From assembly GCA_934385225.1 (NCBI GenBank), contig CAKRPQ010000055.1, forward strand, positions 1 through 13,277: a stretch of 13,277 nt of DNA, given 5' to 3'. Below are positions 1 to 7,205 of this stretch, in pieces (the first letter of the stretch is position 1; each line of letters begins with the position of its first letter). The notes beneath the pieces are model-generated. The model worked only from the letters and a program-made list of their open reading frames with translations, was not told where the DNA came from and did not search any database. The stretch comes from an uncultured Eubacteriales bacterium (GTDB taxonomy: Bacteria > Bacillota > Clostridia > Oscillospirales > CAG-272). Position numbers and translations under genes: made by a program.

Positions 1-67
1 TGTCCGCCCTGAACCCCACTATTTTTGTCGTGCTTCCGCCGACGTCTATTCCGAGTACAACTCCCAT
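1..67 (-). CDS. N-terminus of an ASKHA-fold kinase, probably type II pantothenate kinase (partial)
   Basis: Only the first 22 codons are inside the window; the gene runs off the left edge. The peptide begins MGVVLGIDVGGSTTKIVGF, which is the phosphate-1 loop of the acetate kinase/Hsp70/actin ATPase fold (DxGGSTTK). In Clostridia this exact style of N-terminus is typical of type II pantothenate kinases (CoaW-like), which phosphorylate pantothenate at the start of coenzyme A synthesis. BadF/BcrA-type activator ATPases and ROK-like kinases begin similarly, so the substrate is an inference. The ATG at 67 is supported by a GGAGG at 72-76 with 4 bases between, a rather short spacing, and by a consensus promoter upstream. 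It is transcribed divergently from rqcH. Confidence 0.7.
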   Translation of the reverse strand, partial: MGVVLGIDVGGSTTKIVGFRAD

Positions 68-106
68 AATTCCTCCGAATCAAAGTGCAATTTATAATTG
101 TGTTTT

Positions 107-135
107 ATTATAGCACGGTATTGAAAATTTGTCAA
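107..135 (-). promoter_or_regulatory. Consensus sigma-A promoter for the divergent kinase gene
   Basis: Read on the minus strand, this is TTGACA (135-130), a 17-base spacer and TATAAT (112-107), both perfect consensus hexamers. TGC directly precedes the -10, giving an extended -10. The predicted transcript start is near 100, about 33 bases ahead of the ATG at 67. It overlaps the opposing rqcH promoter by 15 bases. Confidence 0.8.
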
Positions 136-149
136 TAAAGTGATATACT
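121..149 (+). promoter_or_regulatory. Sigma-A promoter for rqcH
   Basis: TTGAAA (121-126), a 17-base spacer and TATACT (144-149) with TGA immediately upstream (extended -10). The predicted start is near 156, leaving a leader of about 24 bases before the ATG at 180. The -35 of the divergent promoter (130-135) lies inside this promoter's spacer. Confidence 0.7.
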
Positions 150-179
150 ATATTCAACAATCAATGAAGAGGTACTTAT

Positions 180-1943
180 ATGGCATTTGACGCAGGTATG
201 CTCGCCGAGGTGATTTCCGAAATCAAAAACGAGGCTCTCGGTGCGAAAACAGAAAAAATACAACAGCCCGAAAAGGATCAGATAATTATTTCAATGCGTT
301 CGCAAAGCGGCGGACGAAAGCTTCTTATCGATGCGGGATCAAACAACCCGCGGCTCGGTTTTACATTCAGGCAGAAGGAAAACCCGGCCTCACCGCCCAT
401 GTTCTGCATGCTTCTCCGTAAACATCTTACGGGAGCAAAGTTAATAGATATAACGCAACCGTCGTTTGAACGCGTTGCCGTACTCACATTCGAAACATAC
501 GACGAAATGGGGTTCAAGTGTAATCGTTCGCTTATCGCGGAAATAATGGGAAAATACAGCAATCTCATCTTTGCAGACGAGAACGGAAAAGTTATCGCCT
601 CGCTTAAAACGGTGGATTTCTCAACAAGTTCAAAACGGCAGATAATCCCTGGAATCAAATACGAACTTCCGCCGAAGCAGGAAAAAGACAATCCGCTTGA
701 AGCGACCGAAAGCTCTTTTGCCGAAAAATTCGAATGCGCAGACAAGAATCGCAGCGCAGATAAATTTATCGCTTCGGAATATCTCGGAATATCGGCATCG
801 CTTGCGCGTGAAATCGCTTTCAGAGCAACAAGGCACACGGACACGCCTCTTTCCATGTGCGATCAAGACGAATTATGGAAAGCATTTTCTGGTATAATGA
901 ACAGAATAAATAACGGCGAAGCCGAACCATGCATGGTCTATGACGAAAACGACAAGCCGACAGAATACAGCTTTATAAATCTGACGCACTACGGAAAAAA
1001 CGCAAAATACAAGTTTTTTGATACGCTCGGCGAGCTTCTTGACGCATTTTTCGAGGAACGTGACAAGGAAATGCGTATAAAGCAGAGAGCTTCCGACATT
1101 TTACACCTGCTAACGTCCGCCGAATCGCGACTAATCAAAAAAATAGGCGTCCAGGAAGAGGAGCTTGCCGAATGCGAAAAGGGAGAAAAGTACAAGGAAT
1201 ACGGCGATCTGATAACCGCAAACATATATCTGCTTTCACGCGGTATGAAAAGCGCCGAACTGACCGATTACGCGACACAGAACCCCGACGGGACTTTCAA
1301 GACAGTTAAAATCGAGCTTGACGAAAAGCTGTCACCCGCCGCAAACGCACAAAAAATGTACAAAAAATACGCAAAGCTGAAAACGGCGAAAACAGTCCTT
1401 GCCAAACAAATTCAGATTGCAAGAACGGAACTTGAATATATATACACCGTATTCGATTCGCTGACAAGAGCGGAGACGGCGACCGATCTCGCGGAAATCA
1501 GAGACGAGTTACACTTTTCGGGGTATGCTTCAAAGATGAAATCTGATATCGGAAAGAAGCAAGTACGCCCGACAGTGATGAAGTTCAGGACATCGGGCGG
1601 CTACACTGTACTCTGCGGCAAAAACAACATGCAGAACGAATATATTACACACAAATTGGCAGAAAAAAACGACTACTGGTTTCATGCGAAGGACGTTCCG
1701 GGGTCACATGTCATTCTCGTAACGGGCGGCGATGAACCGGCCGCCGAAAACTTTACGGAAGCCGCGGAAATTGCCGCATTTTATTCAAAGGCGAGCGGTC
1801 AGAATATTCCCGTCGATTACACATTTGCCCGCAATGTGAAGAAAACACCCGCATCAAAGCCGGGACTTGTGATTTATCACACCAACTGGACCGCATATGT
1901 AACTCCCGACAGCGAAAAAATCGCCGCAAAGAGAATAAAATAA
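180..1943 (+). CDS. rqcH: RqcH, ribosome-associated quality control factor (NFACT / Rqc2 homologue)
   Basis: This 587-residue protein is a full-length NFACT-family protein, often annotated as fibronectin-binding protein A. From the family, RqcH binds stalled 50S-peptidyl-tRNA complexes and recruits tRNA-Ala to add C-terminal alanine tails that mark aborted proteins for degradation. The N-terminal NFACT-N domain (about 1-200) contains LLIDAGSNNPRLGFTF and the paired residues E97-R98, matching the D97-R98 functional pair of the Bacillus protein. A charged helical middle (about 270-450) fits the coiled-coil arms. The NFACT-R domain (about 465-560) contains YWFHAKDVPGSHVIL and a C-terminal KPGLVIYHTNWTAYVTPD. 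The start at 180 follows GAAGAGG at 166-172 with a 7-base spacing. The gene has its own promoter; only 80 bases separate it from the alcohol dehydrogenase, so read-through is possible. Confidence 0.93.
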   Translation: MAFDAGMLAEVISEIKNEALGAKTEKIQQPEKDQIIISMRSQSGGRKLLIDAGSNNPRLGFTFRQKENPASPPMFCMLLRKHLTGAKLIDITQPSFERVAVLTFETYDEMGFKCNRSLIAEIMGKYSNLIFADENGKVIASLKTVDFSTSSKRQIIPGIKYELPPKQEKDNPLEATESSFAEKFECADKNRSADKFIASEYLGISASLAREIAFRATRHTDTPLSMCDQDELWKAFSGIMNRINNGEAEPCMVYDENDKPTEYSFINLTHYGKNAKYKFFDTLGELLDAFFEERDKEMRIKQRASDILHLLTSAESRLIKKIGVQEEELAECEKGEKYKEYGDLITANIYLLSRGMKSAELTDYATQNPDGTFKTVKIELDEKLSPAANAQKMYKKYAKLKTAKTVLAKQIQIARTELEYIYTVFDSLTRAETATDLAEIRDELHFSGYASKMKSDIGKKQVRPTVMKFRTSGGYTVLCGKNNMQNEYITHKLAEKNDYWFHAKDVPGSHVILVTGGDEPAAENFTEAAEIAAFYSKASGQNIPVDYTFARNVKKTPASKPGLVIYHTNWTAYVTPDSEKIAAKRIK

Positions 1944-1950
1944 AATTTTT

Positions 1951-2015
1951 CCTCCTTTTTGCGATGCTTGCGTTTAGAATGTCTGTTTCTCGGCAAAACT
2001 ACTGCAAAAAGGAGG
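1951..2015 (+). promoter_or_regulatory. Inverted repeat that would sequester the alcohol dehydrogenase Shine-Dalgarno sequence
   Basis: CCTCCTTTTTGC (1951-1962) and GCAAAAAGGAGG (2004-2015) are exact reverse complements, 12 base pairs around a 41-base loop. The second arm contains the GGAGG ribosome-binding site of the gene starting at 2024. It is followed directly by five T residues (2016-2020). In RNA the hairpin would hide the ribosome-binding site, and the T-run could also make it terminator-like. The pairing is seen in the sequence; a regulatory role is inference. No good promoter is visible between 1943 and 2024. Confidence 0.5.
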
Positions 2016-2023
2016 TTTTTAAT

Positions 2024-3241
2024 ATGATGAGATTTACACTTCCGAGAGATATTTACCACGGCAAAGGCTCGCTTGAAGCTCTGAAAACTTTTGAAGGAAA
2101 ACGCGCGATGATCTGCGTCGGCGGAGAAAGTATGAAAAAATTCGGCTTTCTCGACAAGGCGGAGGAATACCTGCGCGAGGTCGGTTTTGATGTAAAGATA
2201 TACGGCGGAATAGAACCCGATCCGTCGGTCGAAACCGTTATGAGAGGCGCACAGGCAATGACGGAATTTTCCCCCGACTGGATAATCGCAATCGGCGGCG
2301 GATCGCCCATCGACGCGGCAAAGGCAATGTGGATAAAATACGAATACCCCGATGTGACTTTTGAAGAAATGTGCAAGGTATTCGGTCTTCCGAAGCTGCG
2401 CAGAAAAGCGCGATTCTGCGCAATTCCGTCGACATCGGGAACCGCAACGGAGGTCACGGCTTTTTCGATAATAACAGATTATGAGAAAGGTATCAAATAT
2501 CCGATCGCCGATTTCGAAATAACGCCCGACGTCGCGATAGTAGACCCCGATCTTGCCGAAACAATGCCGAAAAAGCTCGTCGCACACACGGGAATGGACG
2601 CTCTTACTCACGCGATTGAGTCCTACGTTTCGACAGCCCATTGCGACTACACAGACCCGCTCGCTATTTTCGCCATCAGAATGATAAAGGAAGACCTTAT
2701 CGGTTCGTATGAGGGGGACACGCAAAAAAGAGATTCGATGCACAACGCGCAATGCCTTGCGGGAATGGCTTTTTCGAACGCCCTACTCGGAATAACGCAC
2801 TCTATGGCACACAAAACAGGTGCAGCTTTTGCAGATCTCGGAGCACACATCATTCACGGTGCCGCAAACGCAATGTACCTGCCGAAAGTCATTGCCTTCA
2901 ACGCAAAGAACGAAGACGCAAAAAAACGTTACGGTCAGATTGCCGATCACATGGGGCTCGGCGGTGAAAACAATAATGAAAAAGTAAAAAAGCTCATTGC
3001 TTACCTGCGCGATATGAACGATAAACTGAATATTCCGCACTGCATAAAGCACTACGGTACGGACAGCTATCCAGCCGAAAACGGGTTTGTACCCGAAAAT
3101 ATTTTCCTTGAAAGACTTCACTCGATAGCAGAAAACGCCGTCGCCGACGCCTGCACAGGTTCGAATCCGAGAAGTATCAATGTATCCGAAATGGAGGCAC
3201 TCTTAAAAGCGTGCTACTATGACTCGGAGGTCAATTTATAA
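2024..3241 (+). CDS. Iron-containing alcohol dehydrogenase
   Basis: The 405-residue product is a group III (Fe-dependent) NAD(P)H alcohol dehydrogenase, the family of butanol and 1,3-propanediol dehydrogenases. It interconverts aldehydes and alcohols in the cytoplasm and usually serves to reoxidise fermentation NAD(P)H. The nucleotide-binding GGGSPIDAAKAMW is at about 91-103, and PSTSGTATEVTAF follows at about 135-147. Likely iron ligands are D192 and H196 in GMDALTHAIES, H259 in GITHSMAHKTGA and H278 in HGAANAM. The start at 2024 is chosen because GGAGG at 2011-2015 lies 8 bases upstream. The in-frame ATG at 1964 would add 20 unrelated residues and has no ribosome-binding site. A second ATG at 2027 is also possible. 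Length and motifs are normal; the exact substrate cannot be read from the sequence. Confidence 0.93.
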   Translation: MMRFTLPRDIYHGKGSLEALKTFEGKRAMICVGGESMKKFGFLDKAEEYLREVGFDVKIYGGIEPDPSVETVMRGAQAMTEFSPDWIIAIGGGSPIDAAKAMWIKYEYPDVTFEEMCKVFGLPKLRRKARFCAIPSTSGTATEVTAFSIITDYEKGIKYPIADFEITPDVAIVDPDLAETMPKKLVAHTGMDALTHAIESYVSTAHCDYTDPLAIFAIRMIKEDLIGSYEGDTQKRDSMHNAQCLAGMAFSNALLGITHSMAHKTGAAFADLGAHIIHGAANAMYLPKVIAFNAKNEDAKKRYGQIADHMGLGGENNNEKVKKLIAYLRDMNDKLNIPHCIKHYGTDSYPAENGFVPENIFLERLHSIAENAVADACTGSNPRSINVSEMEALLKACYYDSEVNL

Positions 3242-3242
3242 C

Positions 3243-3281
3243 AAAAAGGGTGTTCCAAAACTAATTTGGAACACCCTTTTT
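3243..3281. terminator. Bidirectional intrinsic terminator between convergent genes
   Basis: AAAAAGGGTGTTCCAAA (3243-3259) pairs perfectly over 17 bases with 3265-3281 around a 5-base loop. The stem is A-rich on the left and T-rich on the right, so each strand reads into a U-run. It lies 1 base after the alcohol dehydrogenase stop and 3 bases beyond the stop of the convergent kinase gene, serving both. Confidence 0.95.
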
Positions 3282-3284
3282 CTT

Positions 3285-4538
3285 TTATTGATATTTGAAA
3301 GTTGCGACGACGGATACCTTTCCTCCGTCGCTTCCAATACCGAAGTTCCCGCTGTATTTCTTCACGGTTTCTTTGATTATTTTAAGACCGTATCCGTGAT
3401 TTTTGCTATCCTCTTTTGTTGTGCATATTTCTTCCGCATCTTCAAGCTGATCGTTCGAATAATTTAAAGTTTTAATAATCAAAAAATCTTTTTTCTTTGA
3501 AACGGTTACGAAAATATCCTTTTCGCCGCTATGTTCCGCTGTCGCTCTTATCGCATTGTCAATAAGATTTGAAAGAACGGACGAAAGCTCCGAGTCTCCG
3601 AGCGGAACATCGGATATCGTCAGGTCAATATCATAATGCCCCGTTATTCCCTTTTCGGTCATCTCTTTAAGTTTAAGAGTCAGAATTACGTTTATGATCT
3701 CGTTTTCGCAATATTTCATAGGCTTCGGATAGTCCTTGCAAAACGCACTGAGAAGCCTTTCTCCCGATTCGGCATTTCCGCCTCTCACAAGAGCAAATGC
3801 CGCTTCAAGCGTGTTCCCTATATCGTGCCTCATACACGAAACATTCTTTTCGTTTTCAAGTGCGAGCTTGTAGTACTCATATTCTCTGCCGTTTTTGTCG
3901 CTTTGATAATCAATGCGCTTCTTTTCAGCATCGGCTTTGACAAACAAGTCGAATGCAATATAGAAAAGAAGATTAAAGCATATTGCCGTAGAGACCGTAA
4001 AAAGTGAAACAAGTTCGGATTTTTTAATTTCGAAAGAGCATATATACAATACAAAATGAAAGAGTAAAATACTTATCACCGTTTGCAGAAAAAACATAGC
4101 ATACGGAATTTTACCCGCGACGCGCTTGCGAAACATTACAAACAATGATGCAAGCACGGAGAACAGTGCCGTAAAAAGCGCATACGGAACGCAGATACTG
4201 TGGGGCATCTGCTCACCGTAATGTTTACGGAAAATAAATGCCGCAAAAAAACAAACTATCCCGATTGAGATATATGCTATTCCCGATATAAGTCTATCTT
4301 TTGTCTTGTCTTTGAACATCATAAGCACGGGGAATATCGGAACAACATAAAAGAAAATCAAATTTTTTATGTTGATTCCAAAAAAAGCCGTCATCGTAAA
4401 GAATATCGCGGCTATATAAGCACCCCAGACCGCAAGAGTGATCTTAATTCCCGTTTTTGTGTGCAGCGTTTCAAAGAACAAAAAAGAAGTTGCAAAAAAG
4501 TTGAGAATACAAAAGCCGACACACAAAATATCGTTCAT
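3285..4538 (-). CDS. GHKL (AgrC-like) membrane sensor histidine kinase
   Basis: This 417-residue protein has an N-terminal membrane region with about seven hydrophobic segments (roughly 4-23, 31-54, 59-75, 83-103, 115-136, 146-166 and 175-200). A short linker and a cytoplasmic kinase core follow. The core has the HD-x-x-N type phosphoacceptor box MRHDIGNTLE (H238), the N box SNLIDNAIRAT (N324, N328) and a glycine-rich lid HGYGLKIIKETVKKYSGN (from 381). This is the HATPase_c_5/SPOB-like arrangement of AgrC-type kinases, which sense peptides or envelope signals and phosphorylate LytTR regulators. It overlaps the upstream regulator gene by 4 bases (ATGA), and a GGAGG at 4545-4549 supports its start, so the two are one operon and a cognate pair. 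No AgrB/AgrD-type peptide genes are in the window, so the signal is unknown. Confidence 0.9.
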   Translation of the reverse strand: MNDILCVGFCILNFFATSFLFFETLHTKTGIKITLAVWGAYIAAIFFTMTAFFGINIKNLIFFYVVPIFPVLMMFKDKTKDRLISGIAYISIGIVCFFAAFIFRKHYGEQMPHSICVPYALFTALFSVLASLFVMFRKRVAGKIPYAMFFLQTVISILLFHFVLYICSFEIKKSELVSLFTVSTAICFNLLFYIAFDLFVKADAEKKRIDYQSDKNGREYEYYKLALENEKNVSCMRHDIGNTLEAAFALVRGGNAESGERLLSAFCKDYPKPMKYCENEIINVILTLKLKEMTEKGITGHYDIDLTISDVPLGDSELSSVLSNLIDNAIRATAEHSGEKDIFVTVSKKKDFLIIKTLNYSNDQLEDAEEICTTKEDSKNHGYGLKIIKETVKKYSGNFGIGSDGGKVSVVATFKYQ

Positions 4539-5245
4539 ACGAGTCCTCCGAGATATGAGGCAAATGCCGCTCCGACATCTTTTGAACGCGTTCGGCTGAT
4601 AGGAAGTTTAATATCTTCGTCAAGAAAAGCAAATCCGCCTTCGATCTTCTCTACATATTCGAAATTCACGATAAAACTCTGGTGTATCCTGAAAAAGTCG
4701 TTTGCCGAAATTTCAACATCGTCAAGCTTTCCGATAAATTCCTCATTTTTGCCGTCGCGTCTGTAAACAGTTATTTTTCTTCCGCGGCTTTCAAGGTATC
4801 TGACATCTATCTTGGCAGAACGCAGGGTTTTATCCCCGCAGGAGATTGTAATCGTTTCATTTCGGACCTTGTCCACTTCTTCGATCACCCTCAAAATTGC
4901 TTCTATAAGCTTTTGTTTCCCGATCGGTTTTACAAGGAATCCGGACGGAACGGTGGCAAATATTCTTTCCGAATTAAAGTAATTACCCGATATGTAAATT
5001 ATTTTCATCATTCTGAGCTTTTTCTGTATGGATCTCACAGCCTCTATGCCGTCAATATCTTTAAGCTGAACGTCCATTATCAGAATATCGGGAATATTGT
5101 GGTTTATAGTTATATCATTTATCAGTTGTTGGGCGCCGGAATAAACCGAAACTTCACACTTAAAGAAACCGTTTTCACGTATGGCTTCCGCAAGTCCCGT
5201 ACGGCAAATTTCTTCATCGTCGCAAACCGCTATACGATATTTCAT
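4535..5245 (-). CDS. LytTR-family response regulator
   Basis: The 236-residue product has a receiver domain (about 1-122) followed by a LytTR DNA-binding domain (about 130-236). In the receiver, acidic residues D9-D10, phosphoacceptor D58 (LIMDVQ), S86 and K106 (LVKPI) form the expected active site. The C-terminal half carries the LytTR signatures FFRIHQSFIVN and LPISRTR. Regulators of this type bind short direct repeats and control competence, bacteriocin, virulence or envelope genes; the target here is unknown. The start at 5245 is chosen because MKYRIAVCDDE is the canonical receiver start and GAGAGG (5260-5255) lies 9 bases upstream. A longer reading from 5326 adds 27 residues across the promoter and is rejected. 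The gene is followed by its kinase with a 4-base overlap. Confidence 0.92.
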   Translation of the reverse strand: MKYRIAVCDDEEICRTGLAEAIRENGFFKCEVSVYSGAQQLINDITINHNIPDILIMDVQLKDIDGIEAVRSIQKKLRMMKIIYISGNYFNSERIFATVPSGFLVKPIGKQKLIEAILRVIEEVDKVRNETITISCGDKTLRSAKIDVRYLESRGRKITVYRRDGKNEEFIGKLDDVEISANDFFRIHQSFIVNFEYVEKIEGGFAFLDEDIKLPISRTRSKDVGAAFASYLGGLV

Positions 5246-5293
5246 AGCAAGCAACCTCTCCAAAACAATAGACAAAAATATGCATTCTCTTAT

Positions 5294-5322
5294 ATTATAC
5301 CATATAATAACAAAAAATGCAA
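5294..5322 (-). promoter_or_regulatory. Sigma-A promoter of the LytTR/GHKL operon
   Basis: On the minus strand: TTGCAT (5322-5317), a 17-base spacer and TATAAT (5299-5294), with TGG just before the -10 (extended -10). The start would be near 5287, about 42 bases before the ATG. The -10 sits inside an inverted repeat, TATTAT-N5-ATAATA (5293-5309), which could be an operator or chance in AT-rich DNA. Confidence 0.7.
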
Positions 5323-5379
5323 GCAAAAAAATAAATTCGGTTTATAATTAATATTCAAAAAATTTTAAGAAACCGACTA

Positions 5380-5408
5380 TTGATTATCTTTGTGAATTGT
5401 GATAGAAT
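5380..5408 (+). promoter_or_regulatory. Sigma-A promoter of the Bce-type two-component genes
   Basis: TTGATT (5380-5385), a 17-base spacer and TAGAAT (5403-5408), with TGA directly upstream of the -10. The predicted start is near 5415, giving a leader of about 22 bases. It is divergent from the LytTR operon promoter. Confidence 0.65.
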
Positions 5409-5436
5409 TTTATCAGCATTTACGGGAGGAAAGACA

Positions 5437-6108
5437 ATGTACAAAATTTTGATAGTGGAAGACGACGACAGCATTTCGTCCGAACTGTGTAAATTGCTCT
5501 CTGCCTGGGGATTTGATCCGATATGTATTCGTGACTTCGGCAAGGTTCTCGAAATATTTGTGTCGGAAAAACCGCACCTTTCTCTTATCGACATCGCGCT
5601 TCCCTTCTTTAACGGATATCACTGGTGTGAAAAGATCCGAAAGATTTCCAATATACCGATAATATTCATCTCGTCGAACTCCGACAGTATGAATATCGTG
5701 ATGGCGATGAATATGGGTGCCGACGACTTTATAGCGAAACCGTTCGACGGTGCTGTTCTCATCGCAAAAGTGCAGGCTCTTTTACGGCGTTCATACGATT
5801 TTGCCTCGTCAATGCCTGTTCTCGAACACAGGGGTGCGTTTCTTTCAACATCAGACAACTCTCTCACATACAAAGACGAAAAAATTGACCTTACAAAGAA
5901 CGAATACCGCATTCTTCTTGCGCTTATGGAAAATAAAGGCAATACGGTAAGTCGCGAAAAGCTCATGGAGTGCCTCTGGGAAACCGACTCGTTTGTTGAC
6001 GAAAACACTCTGACGGTAAATATCAACCGCCTCAGAAAAAAACTCGATTCCTGCGGACTTGAAAACTTTATCACGACAAAAGTTGGAATGGGGTACATCG
6101 TAAAGTGA
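5437..6108 (+). CDS. BceR-type response regulator (OmpR/PhoB family)
   Basis: This 223-residue regulator has a receiver domain (1-118; D9-D10, phosphoacceptor D52 in LSLIDIALP, K101 in IAKPF) and a winged-helix OmpR domain (about 125-223). The winged helix contains LTKNEYRILLALMENKGNTVSR and the recognition-helix region VDENTLTVNINRLRKKL, a wording typical of BceR-type regulators. Such regulators activate ABC transporters that confer resistance to bacitracin, lantibiotics and similar cell-wall peptides. The start at 5437 is preceded by GGGAGG (5424-5429) with 7 bases of spacing; a longer in-frame reading from the TTG at 5380 would begin inside the promoter. The next gene overlaps by 4 bases and encodes the kinase. 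A probable binding site lies at 7096-7111 before the transporter genes. Confidence 0.92.
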   Translation: MYKILIVEDDDSISSELCKLLSAWGFDPICIRDFGKVLEIFVSEKPHLSLIDIALPFFNGYHWCEKIRKISNIPIIFISSNSDSMNIVMAMNMGADDFIAKPFDGAVLIAKVQALLRRSYDFASSMPVLEHRGAFLSTSDNSLTYKDEKIDLTKNEYRILLALMENKGNTVSREKLMECLWETDSFVDENTLTVNINRLRKKLDSCGLENFITTKVGMGYIVK

Positions 6109-7094
6109 AAAAATTTTTTCTCTTCCTAAAAAGCGAAAAGCGGTTTGTTTTTTCGTTCTTAACGTTTTACGGAATACTCGTAATATCGTTTTTCCTTTTC
6201 AGGCTTGATATGAGAGCCGTACTCTACCCGCTTCTACTGAGTTTTATGATCGTGTCGGTATCAGCTGTTATCCGCTTTCGCCAAGTCTTAAAAAAAGAAC
6301 GCATTCTGTCGGAGATAAAAAAGAGCGAATGGGAAATTCCCGATCCGCTTCCCGCGCCCGCGACCGCGGCCGAACTCGAATACAACGAAATCATCGAAAA
6401 TCTTTGCAGATTACACCGCGAATTGGAAGAAAAAACGGCGCAGTCCGAAAAAGAGCTTTCCGAATACTACACGCTTTGGGTGCATCAGATAAAAACGCCG
6501 ATATCGTCAATGCGTCTTGCCCTTGAAGGCGAGGATTCGGCTCTGCAAAGAAAGCTCTCCTCCGATCTTTCGCGAATAGAGCAATACGTCGAAATGGTTC
6601 TCGCCTATCTTCGTCTGAACTCCGAAAGCCACGATTATCTAATAAAAGAATACGACCTCGACCGCATAATAAAACAATCGGTAAGGAAATTTTCGACGGA
6701 CTTCATAAACAAAAAGTTGAAGCTAATGTTTGAACCTACGGAAATGAGCGTTCTGACTGACGAAAAATGGACAGCCTTCGTTATCGAACAAATCCTGTCC
6801 AATGCAATAAAATATACTTCATCGGGTACTGTGAAAATTTACGCCCGCGATAAAAAAACTCTCTGCATCGAAGATACGGGAATAGGTATTGCGCCGGAAG
6901 ACCTGCCGAGAATTTTCGAAAAAGGGTACACCGGCTGCAACGGACGAACCGACAAACGTGCAAGCGGAATAGGACTTTATCTTTGCCGCCTCGTCTGCGG
7001 AAAGCTCGGACACACAATAAAAGCAAGCTCCGTACTCGGAAAAGGAACCGCTATTTCAATCTGCTTTGACCGCGCGGATATAGAAATCGAATAA
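6105..7094 (+). CDS. BceS-type intramembrane-sensing histidine kinase
   Basis: The 329-residue kinase has two hydrophobic segments near the N-terminus (about 14-32 and 39-56) separated by only a few residues, with no extracellular sensor domain. This is the hallmark of intramembrane-sensing BceS kinases, which perceive peptide flux through their partner transporter rather than binding the drug directly. The dimerisation box YYTLWVHQIKTPISSMRL puts the phosphoacceptor at H127. The N box LSNAIKY (N233), G1 box DTGIGI (257-262) and G2 box ASGIGLYLC (from 286) complete an HPK3-like catalytic domain. The gene starts with GTG, whose last two bases form the regulator's TGA stop (GTGA overlap). No strong ribosome-binding site is visible, so translation is probably coupled to the regulator gene. 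Confidence 0.92.
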   Translation: MKKFFLFLKSEKRFVFSFLTFYGILVISFFLFRLDMRAVLYPLLLSFMIVSVSAVIRFRQVLKKERILSEIKKSEWEIPDPLPAPATAAELEYNEIIENLCRLHRELEEKTAQSEKELSEYYTLWVHQIKTPISSMRLALEGEDSALQRKLSSDLSRIEQYVEMVLAYLRLNSESHDYLIKEYDLDRIIKQSVRKFSTDFINKKLKLMFEPTEMSVLTDEKWTAFVIEQILSNAIKYTSSGTVKIYARDKKTLCIEDTGIGIAPEDLPRIFEKGYTGCNGRTDKRASGIGLYLCRLVCGKLGHTIKASSVLGKGTAISICFDRADIEIE

Positions 7095-7095
7095 C

Positions 7096-7132
7096 CTTAC
7101 AAAAATGTAAGATTGAAATACGGAAATGTAAG
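7096..7132 (+). promoter_or_regulatory. Candidate BceR-type operator with an extra half-site
   Basis: CTTACA-AAAA-TGTAAG (7096-7111) is a perfect 6-bp inverted repeat. It fits the pattern TNACA-N4-TGTAA that I recall as described for BceR-type regulators upstream of their transporter genes. A third copy of TGTAAG sits at 7127-7132, exactly 21 bases (two helical turns) further on. The site begins 2 bases after the kinase stop codon and about 100 bases before the ATPase start. Confidence 0.65.
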
Positions 7133-7161
7133 CCGTGTCTATGGCACTGCATTTCCTTTTC

Positions 7162-7170
7162 TGTTAAAAT
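7162..7170 (+). promoter_or_regulatory. Extended -10 of the transporter promoter
   Basis: TGTTAAAAT (7162-7170) is an extended -10 with TAAAAT as the hexamer. The bases 17 upstream (TGGCAC, 7142-7147) are a poor -35, as expected for an activator-dependent promoter. The start would be near 7177, placing the palindrome centre at about -73 and the extra half-site near -47. Confidence 0.45.
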
Positions 7171-7205
7171 GTATGTACAATTCAATCGGAGGTTTTGTTT
7201 TAACA

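Noticed and set aside
1964..2023. Longer N-terminus for the alcohol dehydrogenase
   Set aside because: The extra 20 residues come from the loop and arm of the inverted repeat, the upstream ATG has no Shine-Dalgarno sequence, and the family begins at the MMRFTLPRD start.
1877..2752. A 291-residue open frame on the minus strand
   Set aside because: It lies opposite the end of rqcH and most of the alcohol dehydrogenase gene, has no ribosome-binding site, and its protein is rich in Cys, His, Phe and Arg without any recognisable motif; it is a shadow of the real coding strand.
5246..5326. A 27-residue N-terminal extension of the LytTR regulator
   Set aside because: It would start upstream of the predicted transcription start and read through the promoter; the receiver domain begins properly at 5245.
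4682..5347. A 221-residue open frame on the plus strand
   Set aside because: It is antisense to the well-supported LytTR regulator and its composition is unlike a real protein.
7095..7205. Riboswitch or structured leader before the transporter ATPase
   Set aside because: Apart from the short palindrome, which fits a protein operator, no extended stem-loops or terminator are present.
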